Assembly: GCF_963920925.1 (NCBI RefSeq)
Contig: NZ_CAWUDI010000012.1
Span: forward strand, 110,441-174,440
Reading direction: 5' to 3'
Source: Rivularia sp963920925
GTDB taxonomy: Bacteria; Cyanobacteriota; Cyanobacteriia; Cyanobacteriales; Nostocaceae
DNA: 64,000 nt
Positions 25,602 to 33,796 of the stretch are shown here, one piece after another. A program made the translations under genes and the position numbers. Below the pieces are notes generated by a model. The model made no database searches and was not told the origin of the DNA. It saw only the letters and a program-made list of their open reading frames with translations. How positions within the stretch are numbered: position 1 is the stretch's first letter; each line of letters starts with the position of its first letter.

Positions 25602-26058
25602 TTAAGTATATATTGCATAAACAGCGAATAACTGCTTAACGGCTTGATAGTTATGAACTATTATCTTTTTTATCAAATATTTTTTTGTAATTATAAGGGA
25701 ATATTATATTTTTATCTGTAACTAAAAAATTATTTATTTTTATATGTATGACAGAATAATTTTCTATAAAGAAAAATATAGGATATAGAAACTTTATATT
25801 TTTTAATATTAAAAAAGTGTGAATCTATTCATCTTAAGTTAAGCTACTATAAAGTTAATAATTTCTCGCTAAATTGAAAGTAATTAGCGAAGTAATTGCT
25901 GTTAGTAAATGGAAAAAAACAAGAAAAATTAAAGTGTTATTAAGTGCATATAACTACCATTACATTATCAATATTACGCAACAACCGTCGCTGTAGTAAT
26001 TTATAACGACGATTAGATGGGAGAACACAAATTGTATTAATTGATAGTCAATAAGCGG
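25602..26058. other. AT-rich gap without a gene
   Basis: No reading frame with coding character, no strong hairpin and no repeat was seen in this stretch. Confidence 0.6.
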
Positions 26059-26910
26059 ATGATGAATCTCTTTAAAACCAATACACCAAAACAAACAGTA
26101 AGTTCTCGTCACTTTAGAACAATTGTTTATCCAAATCAAAATTCAAAGATACCGAAAACAACTGCATCTAACTGGCGATGGAAGCAATATTCTTGGGCAG
26201 CTTATCAACTTCCAAATGGCATGAAAGTAATGAGCGCTCGTCGAGTAGCACAGTTAGCTGGGCAACCGATTACGGATGTCATAGACTTTGTGCAATCGAA
26301 TGATTTAGAAACACTAAATGTAATAATCCCTTCTAGAGTTGTCATAAATGCAATCACTTTGCCTAGCATCGCAATCTATTTACGACGGCTTCTTGAAGAA
26401 GATAAGTTACAGCATAATAGATTATCTCTGTCTCGTGAGGAATGGGGAGAATTAATAGACGCATTAACAAATCCATCCTTCGGAGAAGACTTAACACCAA
26501 ATCCTTACTTCTTCATAAGTAATTGTCCGCCTGTAAGAGCAAACACAATTCAAATCCGACTTGAAGATAATATTACTTTGGAAGTGCTAATTTTACAGAC
26601 TGGAGAATATCGAATTTCCTGCACCGAAGGATTGAATTGCATTCAAGCTAACCCCGAATGGTTAATGGATACCTCACCAAAAAAAGCCAGAGTTTTTTCT
26701 AAAATGAAATTGTCTCATCAAACCATAGAATGTCGATTTGTTACCGAACAAGGGATTAAACAGGCGTACACTTTTAGTTGTAATGATTGGCTATCAATAT
26801 GGGAATATTTAGCAAAAAAAGGTAATAAACGTGCTATTACGGTTTTAAAAGCTTGTGCGAAGGAACGTATTTCTGCAAGAGTTGAAAAAATGCTTTCTAA
26901 AAGTTGTTAA
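26059..26910 (+). CDS. Hypothetical 283-aa protein
   Basis: ATG at 26059 is preferred over a TTG at 26041. The basic N-terminus is followed by YQLPNGMKVMSARRVAQLAG, a helix-turn-helix-like segment reminiscent of phage antirepressor N-termini, then LPSIAIYLRRLLEEDKL. The C-terminal half is beta-rich, ending in a basic helix. I do not recognise a family. A 235-base gap without features follows. Confidence 0.6.
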   Translation: MMNLFKTNTPKQTVSSRHFRTIVYPNQNSKIPKTTASNWRWKQYSWAAYQLPNGMKVMSARRVAQLAGQPITDVIDFVQSNDLETLNVIIPSRVVINAITLPSIAIYLRRLLEEDKLQHNRLSLSREEWGELIDALTNPSFGEDLTPNPYFFISNCPPVRANTIQIRLEDNITLEVLILQTGEYRISCTEGLNCIQANPEWLMDTSPKKARVFSKMKLSHQTIECRFVTEQGIKQAYTFSCNDWLSIWEYLAKKGNKRAITVLKACAKERISARVEKMLSKSC

Positions 26911-27145
26911 TTTTCTTATTTTGGTAAATTGCGCTTTATTACTATAAATTTAGTATTGCGCTTGGCTAAATATCATTTATTCATCACACGAGTAAAATTT
27001 TTTAGGAGATTAAAAATTGTCAAAGAATATTAAAAAAAGAAATGTGTTTAAAGAAAATATTCTTTCTGGCTTTAATTAAATTAAAGTATTTCACTTAATG
27101 CTATTAAAGCGAAAATTAGAAGAACCTTAATTTTAAATTTTAAAA

Positions 27146-29770
27146 TTACAGGTATATTCCTAATACTCTTAATATTTTCTTCACTGGTGCTTTCTGGGCT
27201 TCCAACCGTTGCACCTGAGATAATAATCCCTTGGGGATGTACTTTGACGACTTAACTAGGCGTTCAGCTTTGCTGCCTCTATCGCCTCTATTCCAAAGCT
27301 CGTAATGATAGTAAGCTTGCGGGTAATCTTTTCCACCCCTAGTAATAGTACGCCAGTGAATGCTACCGCTGCCTTCACCTTTACGTCTTTTACTAGGGGA
27401 CAACTCGATTTTACTAGGGCTACTATCTGAATTACTAGGGCTACCATCAAAGCCTTGTGATATATTAATTTCACCGTTATTTATCCACTTATACCCTAGT
27501 AATTTATCTGCGCCTTTAGAAATATCTGCATTCGCATCACTTAACTCCGGGCTGTTTTCTTCATCCCCTAGTAAATTACTAGAGTTAGTCGCAACATCCA
27601 GTAATTTCAATATCTCTATAACGGGGCGTTTAGCAGATTCTGCATTTTCAACGCTTCCGAATAATTTCTTAGGAATGTACTTGCTGCGCTTTTTATTGCC
27701 TTCTTTCCAGTGGTAATAAGCCTGTGGGTATTTTTTGCCATTTTTGGTAATAGTGCGCCAATGGATATAGCCGTTACCTTCTCCCGATAGACGCTTTTTA
27801 CTAGGGTTGTTTTCTTCATTGTCCCCTAGTAAATTACTAGGGCTATCTAACTCCGGGGATAAACCAATTTTACTAGGGCTATTCTCTTCATTGTCCCCTA
27901 GTAAATTACTAGGGCTGTTGCTAGGGGAGATAATTTTACTAGGGCTACTATCTTCCTTATCCCCTAAATTATTACTAGGGCTACCCTCTTCCCCATCCCC
28001 TAGTAAATTACTAAGGCTGTTTTTACTAGGGGATAAATCATTTTTACTAGGGCTATGAAGAGGATTATTACTAGGGCTGCTTTCTTTCTTATCCCTTAGT
28101 AAATTACTAAGGCTATTTTTACTAGGGGATAAATTATTTTTACTAGGGCTACTTTCTTCTTTATCCCCGGAGTTATCTTTTTGGGATTGAAAGAGATCGA
28201 CAGAAACATTAAAAAGTCCCTGTTTACCCTTAATTGGAAGCGGTTCTGTAATAGGTTGAACGTTCTCTAACTTCCACGCATAACGTCCAATTTGCCAATC
28301 ACCACTTTTTAGTTCGGTTTGTGACTGTTGAGCGATAAATTCAGGTGTCATCTCGATACAGTCAACCAAATCACAAACGGCAAGAGCATAACCATGTGGG
28401 AAATTAATTTCATTCCAAGCTGGTAACTCTAACTCGTTACAAATCTTTAAATATTGTTGGTATTGAATTTTAGTAGATTTAGCAGTCGAGCAAATTAATA
28501 ACTTCCCTCTATATTTAGTCTTCCAGCTTCTAGTTTCGTAATTTTTTAGACCCAAGGGAATTAAAGAGCAATACGGCTGCCACAGACTAATCGCTTTTAA
28601 AGTATTAGGCGTAGTGGTGTTGTAATTACCGCTTTGTTCCTTAACTGATAAGTGAGTTGAGGTAAAGTATTCGCCGCCAGACGATTTGACCAAGCCTGGT
28701 GTCGAGACAGTTTCCGAGGGCTGCTCTTCGAGCGCGATTAGTTCGGTTGCCGCTCGGTGTTCCTGGGGATCTGTCCAACCGATTGGCAGTCCAAATTCCT
28801 GCTCCAGCCATTCTGGGTTGAATACTTCGTTCTTGCCAATCAATCCCAGTTTCTTGGCTTTGGCTTCCGATTTGGTATTCCCAGGAGGTCGTCCGTTCCC
28901 ACTCCAACTCAATGCTCCGGGACGTGGCAACGAGCAAGAGTCTTTTACCAGACCATCTGGTTCCAAATTTAAATCGCGTTCCGACAACAATCCATTGTGC
29001 ATCATACCCACACTCGCAAAGCTGCCAGAGCATCTGTTTAAAATATGTTCCGGGTTTTTCTCCAGGATATTGGGGTGCAGATAGCAATCCGGGTACGTTT
29101 TCGAGACAAAAGAATTTGGGTTGGATTGTGCTGACGAGTCGCAGTATTGCGGGTATGCAGTCTCGGTTATCGGCTCCACCCAAGCGTTTTCCTTCAACGG
29201 TAAAAGATTGACACGGTGGCGATGATGTAATGCAGTCGATTCCCTGGACTCTTGGGAATTCTCTAACGTCGTTGTAGATGGGGACTCCGGGAAATCGTTG
29301 TTGCAATATTTCTCTACACCAGGAGTCGATTTCGCAGAGTCCGCACAAGTTGACTTTTCGGGTGATGATTCCTGAGAGAGGAAATCCCGCTCCAACTCCG
29401 CTACACAAATCGAGTTGTCGGAGTTTTCTTCCCATTGCTGCCATGCTTTTTCGTATTCTTGTAACGATTTAAAATCATCGGGGTCTGGTGGTTCTATACT
29501 TTCGTCCCAAAAGATCGTAGGATTGCCATTTGAATCGAGTTTACGTGGGACTTCGCCAAAATGTGCCGGGTTCCATCGATCCGAAGAATCTTTATCACTC
29601 CTACCTCCCTGCTCCCCTGCTTCTAAAACTTCCATACCTGCGGAAACTTTATTATGTGAATTTTCAAGCGGTTCTACATTCTGCTGAATTTCAGTAGTGT
29701 CATATCTAAAACCATTCCAGTCGCGTTTATAAGTTTGTTGATATTGATCAATATTAAAAATTGTCATCAT
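27146..29770 (-). CDS. Long ASCH-domain protein with SPSN repeats and duplicated C-terminal domain, overlapping a methyltransferase
   Basis: 874 codons. Residues 1-110 look genuine (RWNPAHFGEVPRKL, EPPDPDDFKSLQEYEKAWQQ). Residues 109-376 share DNA with the methyltransferase at 28641-29444 in another frame; within that part, FNPEWLEQEFGLPIGWTD resembles a C-terminal methyltransferase motif. An ASCH-like RNA/nucleotide-binding domain follows (LKAISLWQPYCSLIPLGLK, near 390-510), then a Ser-Pro-Ser-Asn/Leu-Leu-Gly-Asp repeat region (about 530-660), then two copies of a domain with GxIHWRTIT..GKxYPQAYYH...SKYIPK (about 665-725 and 800-865). It could be one gene, or an ASCH gene joined to an upstream gene by the overlap. 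Confidence 0.6.
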   Translation of the reverse strand: MMTIFNIDQYQQTYKRDWNGFRYDTTEIQQNVEPLENSHNKVSAGMEVLEAGEQGGRSDKDSSDRWNPAHFGEVPRKLDSNGNPTIFWDESIEPPDPDDFKSLQEYEKAWQQWEENSDNSICVAELERDFLSQESSPEKSTCADSAKSTPGVEKYCNNDFPESPSTTTLENSQESRESTALHHRHRVNLLPLKENAWVEPITETAYPQYCDSSAQSNPNSFVSKTYPDCYLHPNILEKNPEHILNRCSGSFASVGMMHNGLLSERDLNLEPDGLVKDSCSLPRPGALSWSGNGRPPGNTKSEAKAKKLGLIGKNEVFNPEWLEQEFGLPIGWTDPQEHRAATELIALEEQPSETVSTPGLVKSSGGEYFTSTHLSVKEQSGNYNTTTPNTLKAISLWQPYCSLIPLGLKNYETRSWKTKYRGKLLICSTAKSTKIQYQQYLKICNELELPAWNEINFPHGYALAVCDLVDCIEMTPEFIAQQSQTELKSGDWQIGRYAWKLENVQPITEPLPIKGKQGLFNVSVDLFQSQKDNSGDKEESSPSKNNLSPSKNSLSNLLRDKKESSPSNNPLHSPSKNDLSPSKNSLSNLLGDGEEGSPSNNLGDKEDSSPSKIISPSNSPSNLLGDNEENSPSKIGLSPELDSPSNLLGDNEENNPSKKRLSGEGNGYIHWRTITKNGKKYPQAYYHWKEGNKKRSKYIPKKLFGSVENAESAKRPVIEILKLLDVATNSSNLLGDEENSPELSDANADISKGADKLLGYKWINNGEINISQGFDGSPSNSDSSPSKIELSPSKRRKGEGSGSIHWRTITRGGKDYPQAYYHYELWNRGDRGSKAERLVKSSKYIPKGLLSQVQRLEAQKAPVKKILRVLGIYL
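27380..28160. repeat. Array of ACTAGGG/CCCTAGT motifs, partly palindromic
   Basis: About twenty ACTAGGG or CCCTAGT words occur within this part of the ASCH-domain ORF. Several form the 19-bp palindrome CCCTAGTAAATTACTAGGG (for example near 27823 and 27897; altered copies near 27570, 28001 and 28095). In the ORF frame they encode SPSN/LLGD-type repeats. Confidence 0.8.
28641..29444 (-). CDS. 5-methylcytosine DNA methyltransferase, nested in another ORF
   Basis: 267 aa, complete from ATG at 29444. Motif I LDLCSGVGAGF (11-21); motif IV SSPPCQSF with catalytic Cys78; motif VI ENVPG with Glu115; motif VIII GTRFKFGTRWSGKRLLLVA (155-173, in which the usual QxRxR is altered to TRWSGKR); and a C-terminal ARRAALGNCLD (motif X, 238-248) followed by RRILYLNSL. 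All catalytic elements are present and the length fits compact cyanobacterial enzymes of this kind. No restriction enzyme gene is adjacent, so it is probably solitary. The whole gene lies inside the 874-codon ORF in a different frame. Confidence 0.85.
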   Translation of the reverse strand: MAAMGRKLRQLDLCSGVGAGFPLSGIITRKVNLCGLCEIDSWCREILQQRFPGVPIYNDVREFPRVQGIDCITSSPPCQSFTVEGKRLGGADNRDCIPAILRLVSTIQPKFFCLENVPGLLSAPQYPGEKPGTYFKQMLWQLCECGYDAQWIVVGTRFKFGTRWSGKRLLLVATSRSIELEWERTTSWEYQIGSQSQETGIDWQERSIQPRMAGAGIWTANRLDRSPGTPSGNRTNRARRAALGNCLDTRLGQIVWRRILYLNSLIS

Positions 29771-29929
29771 TTTTTATTGGAGTACTTGCTTAACAAAACA
29801 CACCCTGCTCCAATGGTTTAAGATATTGCTAGGATAAAGATAGTTAAAGCTTTGTTTAATTCACTTGCCTATCTTATTAAATAAATATTTAATCACTTAA
29901 AGAACTCTTAAATTAATTTGTCGTTAAAA

Positions 29930-30301
29930 ATGCAAGAAATCGTTACAAAAGGTATGGAGATGCATCAAAAGCTGTTCGATGAAATGCTAGAACGTTTTGA
30001 CATCTCAGCTAAAGAAATCGCTCAATTGATAGGGGTTTCCGAAGTTACTTTGTCTCGATTCCGGCGCGGTAAGGGTGACTTGCTAACAACAAAATTTTTG
30101 GCTTTACTATTGGTTCTTCCTGAAGATGCAAGAGAATGGTATATTTCGCGATTAGTTGGTTCTAAACCAAAAACCAATCTACGATCGCTTGTAATGGAAG
30201 CATCTCCCCAAGAAAAAGCAGAGGTTCTCAATGCTCTTGCTATTTGGGTCGTTCAATCCTGTGAAAATAAGGATTCTAGCCACTTACCGCAAGCAGTGTA
30301 G
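29930..30301 (+). CDS. XRE-like helix-turn-helix regulator
   Basis: 123 aa from ATG at 29930 (an upstream TTG at 29918 is possible). The segment AKEIAQLIGVSEVTLSRFRR is a clear HTH with the recognition helix VTLSRFRRGKG. The C-terminal helix (SPQEKAEVLNALAIWVVQSC) resembles that of the HTH protein at 58531-58878 and could dimerise. Divergent from the methyltransferase/ASCH gene, so it may regulate it. Confidence 0.75.
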   Translation: MQEIVTKGMEMHQKLFDEMLERFDISAKEIAQLIGVSEVTLSRFRRGKGDLLTTKFLALLLVLPEDAREWYISRLVGSKPKTNLRSLVMEASPQEKAEVLNALAIWVVQSCENKDSSHLPQAV

Positions 30302-30375
30302 GAATTGAAACGTAAGGTATCATTTAATAAAAATGACGATTTCTGGAATGGGGCGAATTTGTATCATTTTTTAAT

Positions 30376-31998
30376 CTAATTGTTTTTATTATTGTTCAAA
30401 TCGCGTACATCACCCCAAAACGAAGTTATTACAGGTGCAAACTCCGACGTATCTTCACTACTAGCAGGTTGTGCAAAATATTTAGCACGATTGGCGATCG
30501 CCAAAATTCTGTCAGTATCTCTAACATACAACGGAACCATTTTTTCCCGCTGTTCCAACAATTCTCCCAACCCAATATTCATTATTAGTCCTTGGTGAAA
30601 TAGTTTACGTGCAGCCTTCTCTACTATCCGCGCTAATTCCGCACCAGTACAATTAACAGTTTTATTGAGAATAATCCGCCATTCCTTTTGTGTAAGCACA
30701 TTAGTATCTTGATATCGCTTATCAAATCTTGCCAAATGCATCATCAAAATTTCTTTGCGCTCGTAAGCTTGAGGGAATCCTACATAAAATATTTCATCAA
30801 ATCTTCCCATCCTGGTTAACTCTGGTGGTAATGCATCAAGTCTATTGAGAGTAGCAACGACAAATACTGGAGTCTTTTTATCTTGCAACCAGGTAAGTAG
30901 AGTTCCTAAAATCTGTGTGGAATTATTATCCCCGCTATTAGTAGATGTAGAAAATAGTTTATCCAACTCGTCAAAATAAAGCACCACAGGAGCGCAAGCT
31001 TCTACTCTTTCTAAAGTGCGTTTTAAATATGTTGCACCGTAACAGGTAACGGCTGCGGTATCCACGCTGACAAGAGGGAAACCCAGAAGAGAGGCACAAA
31101 CATTTGCAGCAAGTGTTTTACCAGTTCCGGGTGGTCCCACTAGTAAGCATCCCTTGGGAAGAGGAATATTATTATGTTGTGCTTCAATCGAAAAATCCAG
31201 TTTTGCTTGAAGGGTAAACTTCTTGAATAAATCCAAACCGCCAAAATCCGGAACACTTGGCTTTGAAACAAAATTAAAATTGAAAGAACGAAAGCGTTGA
31301 ATTTTATAAGCTAGAAGTTGTTTAGATAAATCATTAATATTTGATAAAAAGCAAGAATGAATCGCAATTGCTAAACCATTACGAATTTCTTCAATTGTCA
31401 AACCAGAAGCAGCATTTACCAAAGTTGATATATCAATTTTATTTATATATTTAGGTAAATTTTTCTGTAGAAAATCAGCGATATCGAGAGCGGAAGGTAG
31501 TGGATTAAATAAATTGGGAATTAAATTAGCCAGAGACTGGGACATCTCAACATTATCGGTGGTTAAAATGATTATTCTTTTGAAAACATCATGATTCTCT
31601 AATTCATAATAGATATTAACTATTTGCGATATAAGCTTATGAGAAAAGAATCCTTCCTCTTGTGATGGGTTATTTGCTAAAGATAACAAGTTTTCAAATA
31701 TAAACATTCCTTCGGAAGGCGTATTCAATAAAAAGTTAAAAGCAGCAAAAATATCCTGCTCGCAGTTGCCCCACAGACTTGAATTTATAGCTGAAAAACT
31801 TATTTTACCTATCTTATTGCAATTAACTTCTTCAAAACAACTCCAGCCAGAATTCCATAAATAAACAGGAACATTTTTTGGTTCCGCACAGTTCCGGTAA
31901 ATCCACTCTAAAACAGTCATGCGTTCCCTTGTTGAAGAAGTTACGTTAACTACAGGAAGACCTGAATCAATCAATAAATTCAAATAAGATAATTCCAT
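30376..31998 (-). CDS. Ycf46-like AAA+ ATPase, last gene of the conjugation operon
   Basis: 540 aa. Walker A GPPGTGKTLAANV is near residue 290 and Walker B VVLYFDELDKLF near 341; sensor and arginine-finger regions are ATLNRLDALPPELTRMGRFD. The layout (a degenerate N-terminal P-loop-less region with LLIDSGLPVVNVTSSTRERM, then one complete AAA module) is that of the chloroplast/cyanobacterial Ycf46 family. It is 18 bases downstream of the preceding conjugation gene. Its substrate is unknown. Confidence 0.8.
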   Translation of the reverse strand: MELSYLNLLIDSGLPVVNVTSSTRERMTVLEWIYRNCAEPKNVPVYLWNSGWSCFEEVNCNKIGKISFSAINSSLWGNCEQDIFAAFNFLLNTPSEGMFIFENLLSLANNPSQEEGFFSHKLISQIVNIYYELENHDVFKRIIILTTDNVEMSQSLANLIPNLFNPLPSALDIADFLQKNLPKYINKIDISTLVNAASGLTIEEIRNGLAIAIHSCFLSNINDLSKQLLAYKIQRFRSFNFNFVSKPSVPDFGGLDLFKKFTLQAKLDFSIEAQHNNIPLPKGCLLVGPPGTGKTLAANVCASLLGFPLVSVDTAAVTCYGATYLKRTLERVEACAPVVLYFDELDKLFSTSTNSGDNNSTQILGTLLTWLQDKKTPVFVVATLNRLDALPPELTRMGRFDEIFYVGFPQAYERKEILMMHLARFDKRYQDTNVLTQKEWRIILNKTVNCTGAELARIVEKAARKLFHQGLIMNIGLGELLEQREKMVPLYVRDTDRILAIANRAKYFAQPASSEDTSEFAPVITSFWGDVRDLNNNKNN

Positions 31999-32016
31999 TG
32001 TTAATAATAGCTCTTA

Positions 32017-33414
32017 CTAAACTAATTCAATACCTTGATTATTCTTAGATTCTGGTAAAACTAAATTTTGTTGTCTTGGTTGTAGCTTTGGTAAAATTTG
32101 TTCAAAGTAATTTAAATCTTTCTGGCTCATATTACTTTTTAGCTTTCCTCCATCCTTTTCTAACAGCACACCACGTCCATCTTTCGCCTCAATATGCACA
32201 TTTCCTTCTGGGCTAGCTCGCCATTTATAAGAAAATACACCATCAATTTCTACTTCCTGTTGTTGAGCGATGGCATACTGTACTAAAGCATTAGTAACTT
32301 TCTCTACACCCTTAAAATACTCGGCTTCTTGTTTACCTATAGGAGCAAAGGTTGTAGGTAGAGGTTCATTTTCCTTCAAAGAAAGTTGTAAACTGCTAAT
32401 ATCTTGAATTTGTGTGCTGTCCAAATTTCCTTGTTCAACTTTTATGCCCAAAGGGGTTGAACGAAACTGCATTATTTGTTTACCCGTTGCTTCGCTAGAT
32501 ACTTCGTATAAAGCACCTTGACGAGAAATTTGGTATTCTCCAGCAGTATATTGATTTGCTCCAGGTTGCGTTTCGAGATGAAATAAAGTTTTTAAAGATG
32601 CAGCACCTTTGTGTTGCACAGAACTATCTTTGAATTCGCGTATTCCCATTTTGATAGCAGAATTCACGCTTTGAACCACAGTTGAGACATTATTAATAGC
32701 TTGCTGCCACCATGAAGTATTTTTGGGTTGCTGCAATCTTTGTTCGATTAGCTCTTTATAAAAACTGCGTTCTTGCTGTAATGCTTTTAACTCAGTCTTT
32801 AATTGCTCAACCTCAGATAGAAGTATATTTTTTATAGGGCTATCTTCTAAAACTTGGAGAGATTCTTTAACTCTTGTTGAGCCATTGATAAATGGTAAAC
32901 TTATATCTTCTTTGATTTCAGGTTTTTGGTTATTAGAATTGTTGCTATTTGAATCGCTGTCATAATCTTGCTTCTCATCAACTGTATTTGTATTACTTGT
33001 TTCAACAACTTCAGATTTACTTTGACTTTGATTTGATTCAGCTTGTAAAAAATTATTAACTAGTACTTTGCCATCTTTATCACTCTGTAAAATAACTTTT
33101 CCGTCTAATTCAACTTTTTTATTTATTACTCCCGAAGCTACATCACCAACAGGAGTAGAGCGTAATTGTTGAATTTCGGTAATTAGTTGAGGATTTAAAA
33201 GCTGTCCTGATATCCCAGATATTTCATCTCTAAAGTGATTATTATCTCGTCCGTAAATCAACCTATCGCCATCAAATATTTTCAAGTCTTGCTGTTGGTT
33301 CTCTCCTGAATGTTTGTCATTTAATAACGTTCTTAACAAACTTTCAATTATTCGTTCGTAATGCTGTTGCATCGCAGTCGCATCACCAGAGTTTAAAGTA
33401 AATATGTCACTCAT
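32017..33414 (-). CDS. Unknown protein of the conjugation operon
   Basis: 465 aa, soluble, acidic. Two LRSTP-type repeats (TEIQQLRSTPVGDVASG; QIMQFRSTPLGIKV), each followed by strand-rich segments (VELDGKVILQSDKDGKVLV). A coiled coil lies near 200-225 (LLSEVEQLKTELKALQQERS). Its stop is 18 bases from the AAA gene and its start overlaps the small gene upstream by 4 bases. The role is probably specific to cyanobacterial plasmids; the family is not recognised. Confidence 0.65.
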   Translation of the reverse strand: MSDIFTLNSGDATAMQQHYERIIESLLRTLLNDKHSGENQQQDLKIFDGDRLIYGRDNNHFRDEISGISGQLLNPQLITEIQQLRSTPVGDVASGVINKKVELDGKVILQSDKDGKVLVNNFLQAESNQSQSKSEVVETSNTNTVDEKQDYDSDSNSNNSNNQKPEIKEDISLPFINGSTRVKESLQVLEDSPIKNILLSEVEQLKTELKALQQERSFYKELIEQRLQQPKNTSWWQQAINNVSTVVQSVNSAIKMGIREFKDSSVQHKGAASLKTLFHLETQPGANQYTAGEYQISRQGALYEVSSEATGKQIMQFRSTPLGIKVEQGNLDSTQIQDISSLQLSLKENEPLPTTFAPIGKQEAEYFKGVEKVTNALVQYAIAQQQEVEIDGVFSYKWRASPEGNVHIEAKDGRGVLLEKDGGKLKSNMSQKDLNYFEQILPKLQPRQQNLVLPESKNNQGIELV

Positions 33415-33791
33415 AATGTTAATTCTTCCCGTATTGCTATACGATTTAGAAGCATATGCGAATCCACATAAAAGATTGCTAATTCTCCATCAAACATCCA
33501 AGCTACAAATTGGCTTTCTTGATTACTTAAACGCTTACATTCATAGCATCCAAACTTGTTAATCCTGCCAGCTAATAAACCATATTGGTCAAATATTTCT
33601 ATGACGAAAGGACAGTAACCTACATCTAATTGTGGTTTATCAATAGCGGACATTAACATTTTCTGCCATTCGGGATACTTTTCTAAAAGAGATGAAACCT
33701 CTGTATTCCAGTGTGTTTGTAGTGTTTGCATTTTTTTTATCAATATTTTTGATTCCGCCGAAAGTAATAAAAAAAGAGACATCCTCAACAT
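33411..33791 (-). CDS. Small protein between VirD4 and the 465-aa gene
   Basis: 126 codons from 33791; an ATG at 33731 (MQTLQTHWN...) may be the true start and would give 106 aa, but neither has a good ribosome site. The body (YCPFVIEIFDQYGLLAGRIN, CYECKRLSNQESQFVAW) is a small alpha/beta protein. The tight overlaps place it in the conjugation operon. Confidence 0.55.
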   Translation of the reverse strand: MLRMSLFLLLSAESKILIKKMQTLQTHWNTEVSSLLEKYPEWQKMLMSAIDKPQLDVGYCPFVIEIFDQYGLLAGRINKFGCYECKRLSNQESQFVAWMFDGELAIFYVDSHMLLNRIAIREELTL

Positions 33792-33796
33792 CTCAT

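Noticed and set aside
27360..28058. Rightward frames rich in LLGLLSSLSPS repeats
   Set aside because: They are the complementary reading of the SPSN/LLGD repeats of the leftward ASCH gene.
27380..28160. Possible CRISPR array, because of regular short repeats
   Set aside because: Unit lengths vary, repeats are only 7-19 bp, there are no unique spacers of constant size, and no cas genes are near.
28686..29211. Rightward frames over the methyltransferase region
   Set aside because: No domain or ribosome site; they are antisense shadows of the GC-richer methyltransferase DNA.
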